Source: Amaurobius ferox (Eukaryota; Arthropoda; Arachnida; Araneae; Amaurobiidae). From it: DNA of 64,000 nucleotides. Made by a program: the position numbers and the translations under genes. The notes beneath the pieces were generated by a model. The model was not told the DNA's origin. It was given only the letters and a program-made list of their open reading frames with translations, and searched no databases. Shown here piece after piece: positions 34,772-45,544 of this stretch. The stretch spans positions 70,232,180 through 70,296,179 of the forward strand of contig OX578152.1 in the NCBI GenBank assembly GCA_951213105.1. The letters run 5' to 3'. The first letter of the stretch is position 1, and each line of letters starts with the position of its first letter.

Positions 34772-35754
34772 AAAAATCTGATGTGGGCAGCACATGACTT
34801 TCCCTGCAGACTTGAATTCATATTTTCTTTATTTTTTTAATAATTCATTAGATTGAGTTCAATTGCACCAAATAACACTAAATTTGCATTTTTAAATCAA
34901 TTTTTGTTTTTATTTGGTAATTGGACATTTTTTTCGACAGCGGAGTAACAAAAATGCAAGAAATCTCAAATAACTTGAGATCGGTTAGTCCTAAAGTATA
35001 ATGGAGTGTGTTATATTCTTTTCCTCGTCAAAAATTGTGTATAAAACAAGAATGTAATTGATACGTTTCAGCGTACGTAGTATTTTTTTTCATTTTGGAT
35101 TTTGGCGATTTTTGCGGGCCATTTCGTAAAAAAAGGCAGGATGTTACTTTCAGTATCGCACCAAAATCCAATCAGCATCAGAGTATCCCACAAGTAACTT
35201 ATCTACCAATAGTAACTTATCCAATCCCACAAGTAACTTATCCAATCAATATTGTGAAATTTGGTCGATTAGTATTTTAACTAGGGTGGATACATAAAAT
35301 TTTTACCGGCCATTTCCTAAAAAAGACGGGTTCTTCTTTTCCGAATCGTACCAAATTCTAATCAGCACCAGAGTATCCAACAAGTAACTTATCTACCAAA
35401 TTCTGTGAAATTTGGTAAATTAGTATTTTAGCTAGAGCGGATAAATGAAATTTTTACGGGCCATTGCGCAAAGAAAGACTGGTTCTGTTTTTACGAATCA
35501 TACCAAAAACTAATCATCACCAGGGTGAAGATACAAATGACTTATCTACTAAATTTTATGAAATTCGGTCCATTAGTTTTTGAGTTAGAGTGGACACATA
35601 CATTGCACAGACACACACACAGACGTTACGCTAAAAATAGTTTTTACGTATTCTAGAGGTCTCGAAATGTGTAGATCCGTCGAAAACTCGAGTTGTGATT
35701 TTTGGTGTGATTCCAATACTTTCCCTATACATTACCATGTGTTGCAGGGAATGT
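34772..35754 (-). mobile_element. Family A element, copy A3
   Basis: Plus text begins AAAAATCTGATGTGGGCAGC then ACATGACTTTCCCTGCAG and ends CATTACCATGTGTTGCAGGG then AATGT. Several internal units repeat CACAAGTAACTTATCTACCA and ATCCAACAAGTAACTT. Same ends as A1 and A2, opposite orientation. Confidence 0.75.
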
Positions 35755-36169
35755 AAAAATGAATTCAACATTTTTGACAGCATTTATTTTTTTAATCTCT
35801 TAGGAAATTAAGCGCACTCTGATACATGGAATTTCATTGATTTGTTTTAGATTACACGGATATTCAATTTTAATATTGTGTTTCAATATTCTTTTCAGCT
35901 GGCATTAAATTACTCATATTAAAGCAGAAAAAATTTCAACACATAAATTTTTCTCTGAGGTATAACCGAAAATCTCCCAAATTGGCATCCGGAGTATCTA
36001 TCTACGATGAGTGGCTAAATCGCTATAGAAGACACTTCCATTGCTAATAATGGTATCCATGGGCCAGTTTTGAGCTTATTATGCGCTTGTTAGCACGGAA
36101 TATGCATTATCTGCAATGAAAACAACAAAACTTGCAATATCCCACAATTTTGCAAACTTCTATAGAAAC

Positions 36170-36909
36170 CAAGGCTTAATTGTACTCCGCGTTCCGTACC
36201 AATAACACACAGAAAACTGTGATAGTTTGAAAATTGTTTGAAACACATGGAAAACTGAGTACGCAACTAGTGCCATCTAACGGAGACTTTAAGTTCATTT
36301 CTGAATTATTTTGTACGATAAAATCCTTTGTTTTCCGAGCAAATGTTTTAGCTATGCAGATAAAAGTAAGGCGTTAAAACTACATATTAAGAAAACGCCG
36401 CTATCGTGTGAGACAATAACTCAGGTAGCGCTGGGATAAGTTAAGTAGACTTACCTGCATTATATGTATTTCTATGACGAAAGTCCTAAAATATTTATTT
36501 AAACTGTCAATTTTGTAAAAATACATTATTAGCGTAATGCAAAGTAGAACTGAAACAATAAAGAATATTTCTACACATCCAAAATTATTTTATCTTTCAA
36601 TTTATTTTTATCTCCATATATTCTGCATTCTATCGTACAACTATAAAACATACTGGTTAATTGTACTCATAAATAAGGAACCCTTAATTTAAAAATAATC
36701 AAAACTACATATGCTAAATACTATGCCTTTCTGTTGTGTCAACTGCCAATAGCAGCTGCTTTACTAACACTAGCGACACCTAGATATAATTCTCTAAATA
36801 TTATGGCATTTTCAGGAGTTTCATCAGTAGGAGTTTTATTTTCTTCTTTCTAACTCCATGGTTATAGCCTGATAAGCGAGCGCGGGGCGCAGGATACAGT
36901 TAAGCCTTG
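36170..36909. mobile_element. Non-autonomous hAT-type element with 8-bp target duplication
   Basis: The left end is CAAGGCTTAATTGTACTCCG; the reverse complement of the right end is CAAGGCTTAACTGTATCCTG. The perfect 8-bp duplication ATAGAAAC lies at 36162-36169 and 36910-36917. An 8-bp duplication with TIRs starting CA is typical of hAT. It is 740 bp long with no transposase, so it must be moved in trans. Its interior matches the split repeat at 28590-31440. Confidence 0.85.
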
Positions 36910-37005
36910 ATAGAAACTGACATTGCCAAACCTTCCACGTAGCTAGCATTATATTCATATACAACTTTGCTTAAGCTACAAAGTTAAAGTTGAAAAGCAT
37001 AGAAT

Positions 37006-37035
37006 CCTCCTGTAAAGGGAGCGCTTTACAGGAGG
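37006..37035. repeat. Perfect 12-bp hairpin
   Basis: CCTCCTGTAAAG (37006-37017), a 6-nt loop, then CTTTACAGGAGG (37024-37035). It sits between the hAT-type element and the minisatellite. No adjoining gene, so a transcription role is not supported. Confidence 0.8.
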
Positions 37036-37084
37036 GTTTTCTGATTTTAAATTGTTATAGCCATAAGGCAATTTTGTAAAGTAC

Positions 37085-37815
37085 CTGCTTCTAAGATATT
37101 GCTGACTTTAGATCGCTAAATTGACAGAGGAAAGGAAATCAGATTGTTGACTTTAGATCGCTAAATTAGCAGAGGAAGAGAAATCAGATTACTGACTTTC
37201 GATCGCTAAATTGGCAGAGGACGGGACATCAGATTGCTCGCTTTCGATCGCCAAATTAACAGAGGAAGGGAAATCAGATTGCTGATTTTAGATTGGTAAA
37301 TTGGCAGAGGACGGGAAATCAGATTGCTTAATTTAGATCGCTAAATTGGCAGAGGAAGGAAAATCGGATTGCTGACTTTAGATCATTAAATTGGCAGAGG
37401 AAGGGAAATCGGATTGCTGACATTAGATCGCTAAATTGGCAGAGGACGGGACATCAGATTGCCCACTTTCGATCGCTAAATTTCAGAGGAAGGGAAATCA
37501 GGTTGCTGACTTTCGATCGCTCAATTAGCAGAGGAAGAGAAATCAGATTGCTGACTTTAGATTGCTAAATTGACAGAGGACGGGAAATCAGATTGCTGAC
37601 TTTAGATCGCAAAATTGGAAGAAAACGAGAAATTGGATTGCTGAATTTAGATCTCTAAATTGCAGATGAAGGGAAATCAGATTGCTGACTTTAGATCGAT
37701 AAATTGGCAGATGGAGGGAAATCAGATTGCTGATATTAGATCGCTAAATTGGCAGAGGAAGAGAAATCAGATTGCTGATTTTAGATCGCTAAATTGACAA
37801 AGGAAGGGAAGTCAG
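37085..37815 (+). repeat. 45-bp minisatellite, about 16 units
   Basis: The unit begins GATCGCTAAATTGGCAGAGG and continues AAGGGAAATCAGATTGCTGA then CTTTA. Units differ by scattered substitutions, with GACGGGAAATC and GACGGGACATC variants dispersed. It was checked only by reading. Confidence 0.9.
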
Positions 37816-37829
37816 ATGTTATGTAGTAA

Positions 37830-39735
37830 CGATCGGCATTACTCAATAGTGACAAAATACGTGATTGGCGGATTTTAAGCATGAATTGATCGTGCAGAGC
37901 AGAGAGATTTTGTGCGCCAATGGCCACTGGATGCTCTAACTGAACAAAGAAGTGTCAGTTTTGTTTAGACCTACAAAAGGTCAACAGGTCGTCAAACTAC
38001 AAATAATCTAAATACGCGACCAAGTCAGATGTCATCTCAATTTGCTGCTCATCGTACATTGTATGTCGTACAGAATCAGAAATAATTACAAAATAGTTAC
38101 AATAATTTCTCCTCTCAGTGTATACACAGGGTTCTATGGATGTACTTAAGAATCCCAACAACTTTGTTAGGAAAGGTATTTGAGTGTGCACGTTAATTTA
38201 TCTATAGTAAAATGACCATGCCAGGCTGAATACAAATTGAGGCGCCCCTAGCGGAGGATTTGACAAATTAGGACAATGAAATTGGCAACAAATAGATGTA
38301 GACATAATTATTATTGGCAACAAATAGATGTAGACATAATTAGTAAGAATTGACAATAAATCCATCACAGAAAGTATTTATTATGAACAAGCAAAGATAA
38401 TTCCATATTCCATTCCCATTAAATTCAACATCTGGATGAATTTTGTGATACCTTTTGCACAAAAACTATAGTAGGTAGGAACGGGAAATTTTGCGCACAT
38501 ACACACGTAAATTGTAAGAATCATAATTTCAGTATCTAGAATGAACTGCATCAGGACGAAACGCCCATTCTTAAACTGCGCATGCCCACTAATTTTCGGA
38601 CATGTAAACAACAATTAAACAACCAATCAAAGCGTGCTATTGCAACTATTAACCAGCAAATCAGCTAATCGATCATTCATTTCATGTCACTCGTATCTTG
38701 CGTACTTTCACATCAAGAAGTTAAAATTGCCCAAAATTACCGAGACAGTAGTTTTACCAGCATGCTGAAAAATTGTGAATTTGGCGAAGAAAATGCAACT
38801 TTTGTTCGTTCCTATGTCAGATAATACTGCTGACAGAAGTGTATAAGATTTGCCTCAAGACGTTTAGTGACAAGTGTTATTTTCAAACTTTACAGAAACA
38901 TGCTTTCTTTTTGTACTTTTTTAATTGCAAGATTTTTGTAAGTATTTTGTGATATTCTCTAACTTTAATGATAATTATTTTAAGAATTTCTCAGAGACTA
39001 ATATGTAACCGGTCGTAGTTTCTACAGTACATTCAAGTTAGCATCGCTGCGGAAATAGTCACCTAACACATTACATAATATCCCATAAAAATAACCCCTT
39101 TACTTATTAAATAATCTATATTACACTCATTTCGACGCTAAGCAAAAGTTTTTCTCTTGAATGCATCTAAAAGTTGTACAGAAATTCACCCCAGGCACGA
39201 ATTTCGAAGAGACTTTTTCCTCTTCAATATTATTTTCTTTATTGAAAGAAAGTATTCCCTTCATATATTATTTGCTTCCTTGCTCGTTCTCCGAAAAGAC
39301 GTGGAAAAAGTTTTGGCTGTTTAAAATAGCTTATAAAAAAAAAAAAGATAATTTTCCCCACAAAATGCAATGACTTAACTTCATTCATAGCAAAATAATG
39401 GCTTAAAAAATCTATGGCACGATTTTGGCGTAATACACATCTATGGTTGGGATATCTATCTCTGGCGGAAATCGGAGCGTTACGAAAAATGTAAATATTT
39501 TAGATGCTTATATAAATCCGAACCTAATACATAAAAATGTAAACGTTTTTCTTGTTTTGTAGGAAATAGAGTTCTAAATATAGATATATAAAAATAATTT
39601 CAGTTTTACGATTTTGAAAATTTTTATACCTCCAAAAAAATAAAAAGTTTCGTTTCAAAGAGATTTTGCTTCAATCTGCTTACTTTAATTCGAAATATCT
39701 TCTAAGGTATAGAAAAGTAATTAAAAACAGTAAGC
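37830..39735. other. Unassigned segment
   Basis: No gene recognised. A 31-bp direct repeat (ATTGGCAACAAATAGATGTA) occurs twice at 38281-38342. Confidence 0.35.
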
Positions 39736-39739
39736 AACA

Positions 39740-39787
39740 AAAATATTAATCTAGACATAGGAAATCCTATGTCTAGATTAATATTTT
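39740..39787. repeat. Perfect 23-bp palindrome with 2-nt loop
   Basis: The left arm 39740-39762 (starts AAAATATTAATCTAGACATA) and right arm 39765-39787 (starts TCCTATGTCTAGATTAATAT) are exact reverse complements separated by AA. Confidence 0.95.
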
Positions 39788-40404
39788 ATTACAAATTTTT
39801 AAAGGACTGTTAACTGCATAAATACATTTTATGCAAGCTATCTTAATGTAAAATTTCCCGCCCATATGCGAGGTTGCCAATTGTGATTGACATTAAATTA
39901 TCGCACCACTTCAAAGCCAGACTTGGGCAATCCTTTTGAGCCATCGGTCCAGATGACAAAATTTTGGTCTTTCTGCATCATTAGAGTGCTCTCCAAAACA
40001 CACAATCAATTTTGCTTTCAGACTTAGACCGATAAATGCTGCAATATATTGAAGAAAACAAATATCCAGAACTATAGCGCGAAATAAGAGAAAATTGCTA
40101 ATGCTTTTTCCTAATATGTTCTTATTTGTTCTTCGAGAAAAAGCAATTGGTGAAGTTAGAATAAAATAAGACGTTTTTTATCCAATGATGTTAGAAGATG
40201 TTAATATCTTATCTCGAGTAATAAATAGAAAAGTAAATATTTAGAGTGTGCGGCTCCACTCGATTGTCTCAAACATTCATATTACATAGTGTTTATTTTT
40301 ACTTATTTTATACTCAGTTGCCGAATATAAAAATATTCTGAGAAATTACTTTTCAAGTTGGAAACTATCTGTCAGGAATAGAATACACGTCATAGTTCCG
40401 TGTT

Positions 40405-40890
40405 AATAAATTTCATAATTTATTTTTCATTTACATTTTAATTTCTTTTACAAAGCATAATTTAAAGTATGATTTTCTTGCATTGACAATATTATATAAT
40501 TTCGGGAATATAGTTTATTGTAATTATAAATCATATTATATAAAAATAATTATAATTTTATAATGTAATTATTATAATATCTTATATTATAATTATAGTT
40601 CCGATCATATCTTTATAGGAAGTAGGGGAAGTGTGGTGAAAGTGGCCACTCAAAGAAAAAATTATTTTTTAAAACATTAATCAGTTTAAAAAATATTAGT
40701 TTAATAGTATTTAAAAAAAATAATTTTTTCTTTGCGCGACCACTTCCATCACACTTTTCTTACTTCCCATGAAGATAATATGCACTAATTCAACAGTACT
40801 GCCAATGCAGAAAAATCATAGCTTAAATTATGATATTTAAAAGAAATTAAAATATAAATGTAAAAGAAATTATGAAATATATGAACATAG
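40405..40890. repeat. Long imperfect inverted repeat (foldback/MITE-like)
   Basis: Inner arms: AGTAGGGGAAGTGTGGTGAA and AAAGAAAAAATTATTTTTTA on the left answer TAAAAAAAATAATTTTTTCT and TCACACTTTTCTTACTTCCC on the right. Outer arms: TTTACATTTTAATTTCTTTT and GCATAATTTAAAGTATGATT on the left answer AATCATAGCTTAAATTATGA and AAAAGAAATTAAAATATAAA on the right. The left arm holds about 110 bp of extra AT-rich text. Confidence 0.65.
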
Positions 40891-40899
40891 ATCTATACG

Positions 40900-41510
40900 T
40901 CTTCTTAACCAATATTAATTAAAAAATAGCAAAATGATTTGGGTTATGATGAAATAAAAAAAACATAAATTTGCACATAAGTAAAATAACAACAAAAAAT
41001 TTTGTAGCTATTTCGTTGTCGCAGTGGGGTGATATATGTATACTTATCAGATTTAAAAAGAAATCCATTCACATTACAGGATACTTTGATCGTCTGTACT
41101 GTACTCCGTTACCAGTACAAGCCACTAACACCAAATCTGTGAACACTGTCATTGGTCCAAAAATAAATTTTCATGTCATAAAACATGAACTTTCAATAAT
41201 GACTGATGAAAAACTAATAAAGTTGAATGCTAAAAGAATAATAAACATCAAAAATCATACTTGTCTTACATAGTAATCCGTGAAAACACATTTTTAAATG
41301 CAAAACTTTATTGAACGTATCTAAGAGGTTTTTGGTCAGCCTGTAAATAACCTCAGACAACAAAACAACCTTAGTTTACTTCCTTTCCGATAGATGACAG
41401 CACATGAAAGATGGAGAAATAGCACATGGCTACTTTCTCACCCTTTACCTAATGCTATCAAAGTTTTAACTTTCTAATAATTTGAGTTCTAATTATGAAA
41501 CATACTGAGA
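40900..41510. other. Unassigned segment
   Basis: A 100-codon open frame at 40971-41273 has no family I recognise and no support as a gene. Confidence 0.3.
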
Positions 41511-41846
41511 ATGCCATTTTTTTAGAAAAATGTATTCATTCACACAGGAAAGCTCATTGCTGCATGTACATTTCTTTTTGAGTTATGTCCATTACATCAC
41601 ACAAAATTGAAGTAAACGTGTCATATTTTATTTTATTAGCTTAATTTATCTCACACTCATAGATTATATATATTCGTATATATAATCCATGCCATTTTTT
41701 TTAACAGAATGTATTCATTCGCACAGGAAAGCTCATTACGGCATGTGCATTTCTTTTTAAGTTATGCTGATTACGTCACACAAAATTGAAGTAAATGTGT
41801 CATATTTTATTTTATTTACTTAATTTATTTCACACCCATAGATTAA
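41511..41846 (+). repeat. Tandem duplication of about 178 bp
   Basis: TGCCATTTTTTTAGAAAAAT and TGCCATTTTTTTTAACAGAA begin two units sharing GTATTCATTC, CACAGGAAAGCTCATT and TGTCATATTTTATTTTATT. The same CATTCACACAGGAAAGCTC text lies just before the SINE at 19191. Confidence 0.8.
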
Positions 41847-41904
41847 CAAATATATAAAGACATTGAAAAAATAATTGTTTCTAATTCATGGTACCTCAAA
41901 ACGT

Positions 41905-42118
41905 TGTTGTTGAGACCCAGACCGTCCGACCTACCAGAAAGGTGTGAAAGCCCCAGGCCGTCCGGCTCGTCCAGAGGACTTGGAGCAACAAAGTGCTACC
42001 AGAAAGGTGTAAGGTAACTGTTTGGACGGCCGGGAAGTGCCACCCAATTTAGACTGGAACCCAGTGGGGAGGCATTCATAGGGACCGTACCCTCCTTCCC
42101 TACCACCAACCTATCGGA
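41905..42118 (-). mobile_element. SINE copy, 5'-truncated, with a nested 50-bp insertion
   Basis: On the minus strand it runs from the SINE body (GGTTGGTGG near 42110) to the (CAA)n end at 41905. CTCAAAACGT before and CTTAAAACGT after form a candidate 10-bp target duplication. Inside, CTACCAGAAAGGTGT is present twice (41931-41945 and 41996-42010) around a foreign 50-bp piece. Confidence 0.8.
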
Positions 42119-42119
42119 G

Positions 42120-42670
42120 ATATCTTAAAACGTATCGATTTTTACTATTCTGATAGGATTGAGCTAATTTACAATACATTGCTTTGTGCTTTTTCAAATT
42201 ATCGAAATTTTAGATTTTCTCTTGGTGCTGAGACGGATCGCATGACACCAAAGACAGGATTTTTGCTATCCTGGAAGTGTTTGATAATTTTGATACATCA
42301 CTTTCTCTCTTTCACTCGCTTTTCCATTTCCGTATGAGTAGATGACAGGAATATGATTCAATTTTATTTCAATTTTGTTTTAAATTATGGTTTTATTATT
42401 TATTAGTAATGTATTTAAATATGTGTTACACATAATCTGTTAGCAATGTTTTTATATGTTATGTATTAACTTTAATATATCTTTGGTTTTTATAAACTAT
42501 TATTTTTCTTTATTATTTATAAATGTGCGTGTAATGTGATTTACATACACTGTTATCCTTTTCAGCAGTAGTAAATTGTTTGGTAAGTGTTTCAATTTGA
42601 ATGACTTTATACGTAAATATCTTATTTTTATTTATCTCTTATCTATCATTGGAATTTCATAATATTTTTA
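42120..42670. other. Unassigned AT-rich segment
   Basis: No gene or repeat recognised. Confidence 0.3.
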
Positions 42671-42674
42671 TTGT

Positions 42675-42730
42675 ATATATATATATAGTACATATATATA
42701 TATATATATATGCTATATAGTATATATATA

Positions 42731-42804
<74 letters not shown>
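42675..42804. repeat. Long interrupted (TA)n microsatellite
   Basis: About 130 bp of TA with a few GTA/TGC interruptions, directly left of the gypsy LTR. More TA follows the other LTR at 45545, so the element inserted into a TA tract. Confidence 0.9.
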
Positions 42805-42807
<3 letters not shown>

Positions 42808-43373
42808 TGTTATGGACATATCCTCAAGAATCGTGGGTATATAAGCAGGATACAAGAGCTAGTCCAAGTTTCTGGATAACTTACGTTTATTCACAAACAC
42901 AAAGTAAGCAGGAACAATACCGAATTTAACAGCATTTATATGCTCCACTAACTTCACAGAATAGGCGATATTATTCTTAAAACTTTGACGAAAGAAATTT
43001 CACAAAACAGTCGCTACTATTCTCAAAACATTGACAAAACCCCCAGTCCAATGTAGCTCATGTCACGTCCATTCGTGAACTCCCCTGCAAAGGTGGGGTG
43101 AGCCCCTTTTATAGTTTCTCCATAGAAACTTCTGGAAATCTCTATATCTCAAAGAATAATTGTTCCATCGAGATGTTTCTGGAACATTCCTGAAGTCGCC
43201 AAATTGGCGATAAATCGCTAAATCTGGAAACCCTTTTACTAAGTATTAAATCCTGGTAACCCTGGGTTCACGTCATCCTTACGTCTTGCTGACGTCATGC
43301 CATATATTTTCTTCGCCAGATCTTCGAGATAGACGAAAGTAGAACGCAAACGGAACATTGCGCATTAACAACA
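42808..43373 (-). repeat. 3' LTR of the gypsy element
   Basis: Shares with the other LTR the blocks GTTTCTGGATAACTTACGTT, CTCCACTAACTTCACAGAAT and ACAGTCGCTACTATTCTCAA. The minus-strand start is TGTTGTTAATGCGCAATGTT. Confidence 0.9.
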
Positions 43374-43609
43374 CTATCTCCTCCGTAAGACTGCACACCC
43401 CGGACAGGATTAATCTACGTGGTCCAAAAATGAGGCCAATCTGTCGATATGGACGACTTTTAGCTTGGTAGAAGACGATTTCTGGATTTGATAAACGACA
43501 GTGCTTATTTATCTCTTGATGACCTAGGATCCTTCCCCGTTGTGCCGTAGTTTTGGAGAAAATCCTGGTCGTCGTCGAGAGTTGAACAGTTACACATTCT
43601 CGCCTTCCT

Positions 43610-43672
43610 CTTCCCGGCCGTCCAACTGGTTACTCTAAGTCCTCTGGACGAGTCGGACGGTCTGGGTCTTCA
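43610..43672 (-). mobile_element. 63-bp mini-SINE module inside the gypsy element
   Basis: The insert starts CTTCCCGGCCGTCCAACTGG and ends GTCGGACGGTCTGGGTCTTC plus AA. It is flanked by perfect 16-bp copies of ACATTCTCGCCTTCCT (43594-43609 and 43673-43688). It corresponds to the last 65 nt or so of the long SINE. Reading CTTCCCGG to GGTCTGGG as its forward sense makes it plus-oriented in text; the strand assignment is nominal. Confidence 0.85.
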
Positions 43673-44180
43673 ACATTCTCGCCTTCCTGGAATCGTAATT
43701 CATTAGCTATGGCATCGTACAGGGTCTTTATTCTATGGATAGTAATGTTGATCCTCTCACGAACAAAACGATGAACCTCCTCTAATAGTGCCTGTAGATC
43801 ATGCACATATTCAGCAGGTGATGGAGGAACATCGCATGGTCTTTCAAACATTAAGCTACATGGTAATCATAGATCCCGGCCAAACAACATTTTTGATGGA
43901 GAATGAAAGGTCCATTTGGGGACAGCACTTTGGTAGGCCAGCAGGAACAACGGTAGATGACGGTAGCAGTCTTGCTGGTTTCTGGATACTGAAATGGAGA
44001 GATGATTAAGTATAGTTCGGTTGAATCTCTCTACCATTCCATCCAATTGAGGATGAAGAAGAGTAGTTTGAGTTTTGCCCATATCGAGAAGTTTGCACAG
44101 TCCCATGAATATGCCAGAACTAAAGTTCGTTCACTGAACAGAATGGATGAGCGAGGGAACCCAGTGATGATATATTCAGT
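43630..44180 (-). pseudogene. gypsy integrase C-terminal half, broken
   Basis: Continues the integrase after the frame of the upstream open reading frame ends. At 43867-44106 it reads GLCKLLDMGKTQTTLLHPQ, DGMVERFNRTILNHL and HLPLFLLAYQS, the end of the integrase core including the region of the last acidic residue. Then FERPCDVPPSPAEYVHDLQ and RFVRERINITIHRIKTLYD form the helical C-terminal part. Stops and shifts occur around 44110-44185 and at about 43866. The mini-SINE at 43610 interrupts the end. Integrase would insert the element DNA into the genome; this copy cannot. Confidence 0.8.
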
Positions 44181-44186
44181 TCCAAG

Positions 44187-44930
44187 TTAGAACTTTACTA
44201 TAGTTGTAGACTCTTCGTCAGGGATTGCGTAAGCTACTGGCCGCTTTATGAAGTAGTCCATTACAGCTAGGATGTATTTGTCATTGTCCAAAGTTCGTGG
44301 TAGTGACCCCAAAACGTCGAGTGCAATTCTCTCGAAAGGAACTCCGAAATTGTAACCCTGAAAAAACCCAAGTGTTTCCTTCATCGTTCCCTTCTGAGAT
44401 CCGCATTCCGTGCATTCTTTGCACAAGCGCTCAATACCGGATCTCACCACATTGCACCAGAAGAAACGTTCACGGACTTTGTTCAGCGTCTTGCTGATGC
44501 CGAAATGTCCCCCAGTGAGGCTGTCATGTATCTTTTTCATCTCCTCTTTCATCGCTTCTTGTCCAACTTTCATCTCGTCTTGTCCGTCTTTCATCTCGTC
44601 TTGTTCGGTTTCAATCTTTTCTTCCATAGTTACTTGTCCAACTTTCATAGCGTCTTTCATCTCGTCTTGTTCGGTTTCAATATTTTCTTCCGTAGTTTCT
44701 TTTCCGACTTTCATGGCGTCTTTCGTTTGGTCTTGTCCGACTTTCATCGCGCCTCGTCCGGCTTTAATCAAAGCCATCATCTCGTCTTGCCCGGCTTTAA
44801 TCAAAGCCATCATCTCGAATTGTCTGGCTTTCATCTCATCTTGTCCGGCTCTCACCTCGCATTTCATAGCTTTACTCAAAGCCATCATCTGTTCAATCTG
44901 TTTCTCCATCGCTTTTCTAGTCATTACCAT
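44187..44930 (-). pseudogene. gypsy gag N-terminus fused by deletion to integrase zinc finger and core
   Basis: A 247-codon open frame. Residues 1-130 are charged coiled-coil repeats (KAGQDEMMALIKAGQ, KDAMKVGQ, EEKIETEQDEMKD), as in gag of spider gypsy elements. From about residue 137 the sequence changes to HDSLTGGHFGISKTL, with C at CKECTECGSQKG, the HHCC zinc finger of integrase, and then FERIALDVLGSLPRTL with the first catalytic Asp and VMDYFIKRPVAYAIPDEEST. Everything normally between gag and integrase is missing, yet the frame is kept. The ATG near 44928 lies 45 bp after the primer-binding site. An in-frame accident is the simplest view. Confidence 0.85.
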
Positions 44931-44956
44931 ATATGCTTGTCAAGTTGTTTCCAGAA

Positions 44957-44974
44957 ACCCCACTTCTGGCACCA
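44957..44974 (-). other. Primer-binding site of the gypsy element
   Basis: TGGTGCCAGAAGTGGGG on the minus strand, two bases after the LTR end, complementary to a tRNA 3' end (…GGCACCA). Confidence 0.7.
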
Positions 44975-44977
44975 ATT

Positions 44978-45544
44978 TGTTATAAAACGTAATCCTCCAG
45001 AATCGTGGGTGTACACGCAGGATACAAGAACGATACCAAGTTTCTGGATAATTTACGTTTATTTACAAACACAAAGCAGAAAAAAATACCCAAATAAACA
45101 GAATCTAAATGCTCCACTAACTTCACAGAATAATTATTCTCAAAACTTTGACTAAAGAAATTTCCCAAAACAGTCGCTACTATTCTCAAAACATTGAAAA
45201 AACCACAGTCTAATGTAGCTCTTGTGACGTCCATACGTTAACTCCCCTGCAACGGAAGGGTGAGTCCCTTTTATAGTTTCTCTATAGAAACTTCTGGAAA
45301 TCTATATCTCAAAGAATAATCGTTCTATCGAGATGTCATTGAAACATTCCGAAAGTGGCCAAATATCGTCAAATTACCAATAAATCGCCAAATCTGGAAC
45401 CCTTATTCTAACTGGAAAATCCTGGCAACCCTAGGCTCACTTCATCCTTAAGCCATGCTGACTTCAAGCACTATATTTTCTTTGTCTGGCCTTCGAGGTA
45501 GACAAAAAAGAAAACGTCAAACGGAACATTGTGCGTTCGCAACA
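44978..45544 (-). repeat. 5' LTR of the gypsy element
   Basis: On the minus strand it starts TGTTGCGAACGCACAATGTT and ends ACGTTTTATAACA. AATAAACGTAAATTATCCAG is a likely polyadenylation region. Confidence 0.9.

Larger units (their letters stand above)
42808..45544 (-). mobile_element. Ty3/gypsy LTR retrotransposon, internally deleted
   Basis: Two direct LTRs of about 566 bp (42808-43373 and 44978-45544) enclose a 1.6-kb interior on the minus strand. The LTRs have TGTT...AACA ends. The primer-binding site TGGTGCCAGAAGTGGGG follows the 5' LTR, and a purine-rich CGGAGGAGATAG precedes the 3' LTR. Complete family members have about 4-5 kb inside; here the gag end, protease, reverse transcriptase and RNase H are gone. 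The LTRs differ at many positions, so the insertion is old. It lies in TA repeats and cannot move alone. Confidence 0.9.

Noticed and set aside
37085..37815. Possible CRISPR array (regular 45-bp spacing)
   Set aside because: The whole unit is repeated with no unique spacers, and the DNA is eukaryotic; it is a minisatellite.
44410..45155. Plus-strand open frames rich in SFISSCP and FHLVLS over the gypsy gag
   Set aside because: They are antisense to the coiled-coil repeats of the gag fragment.
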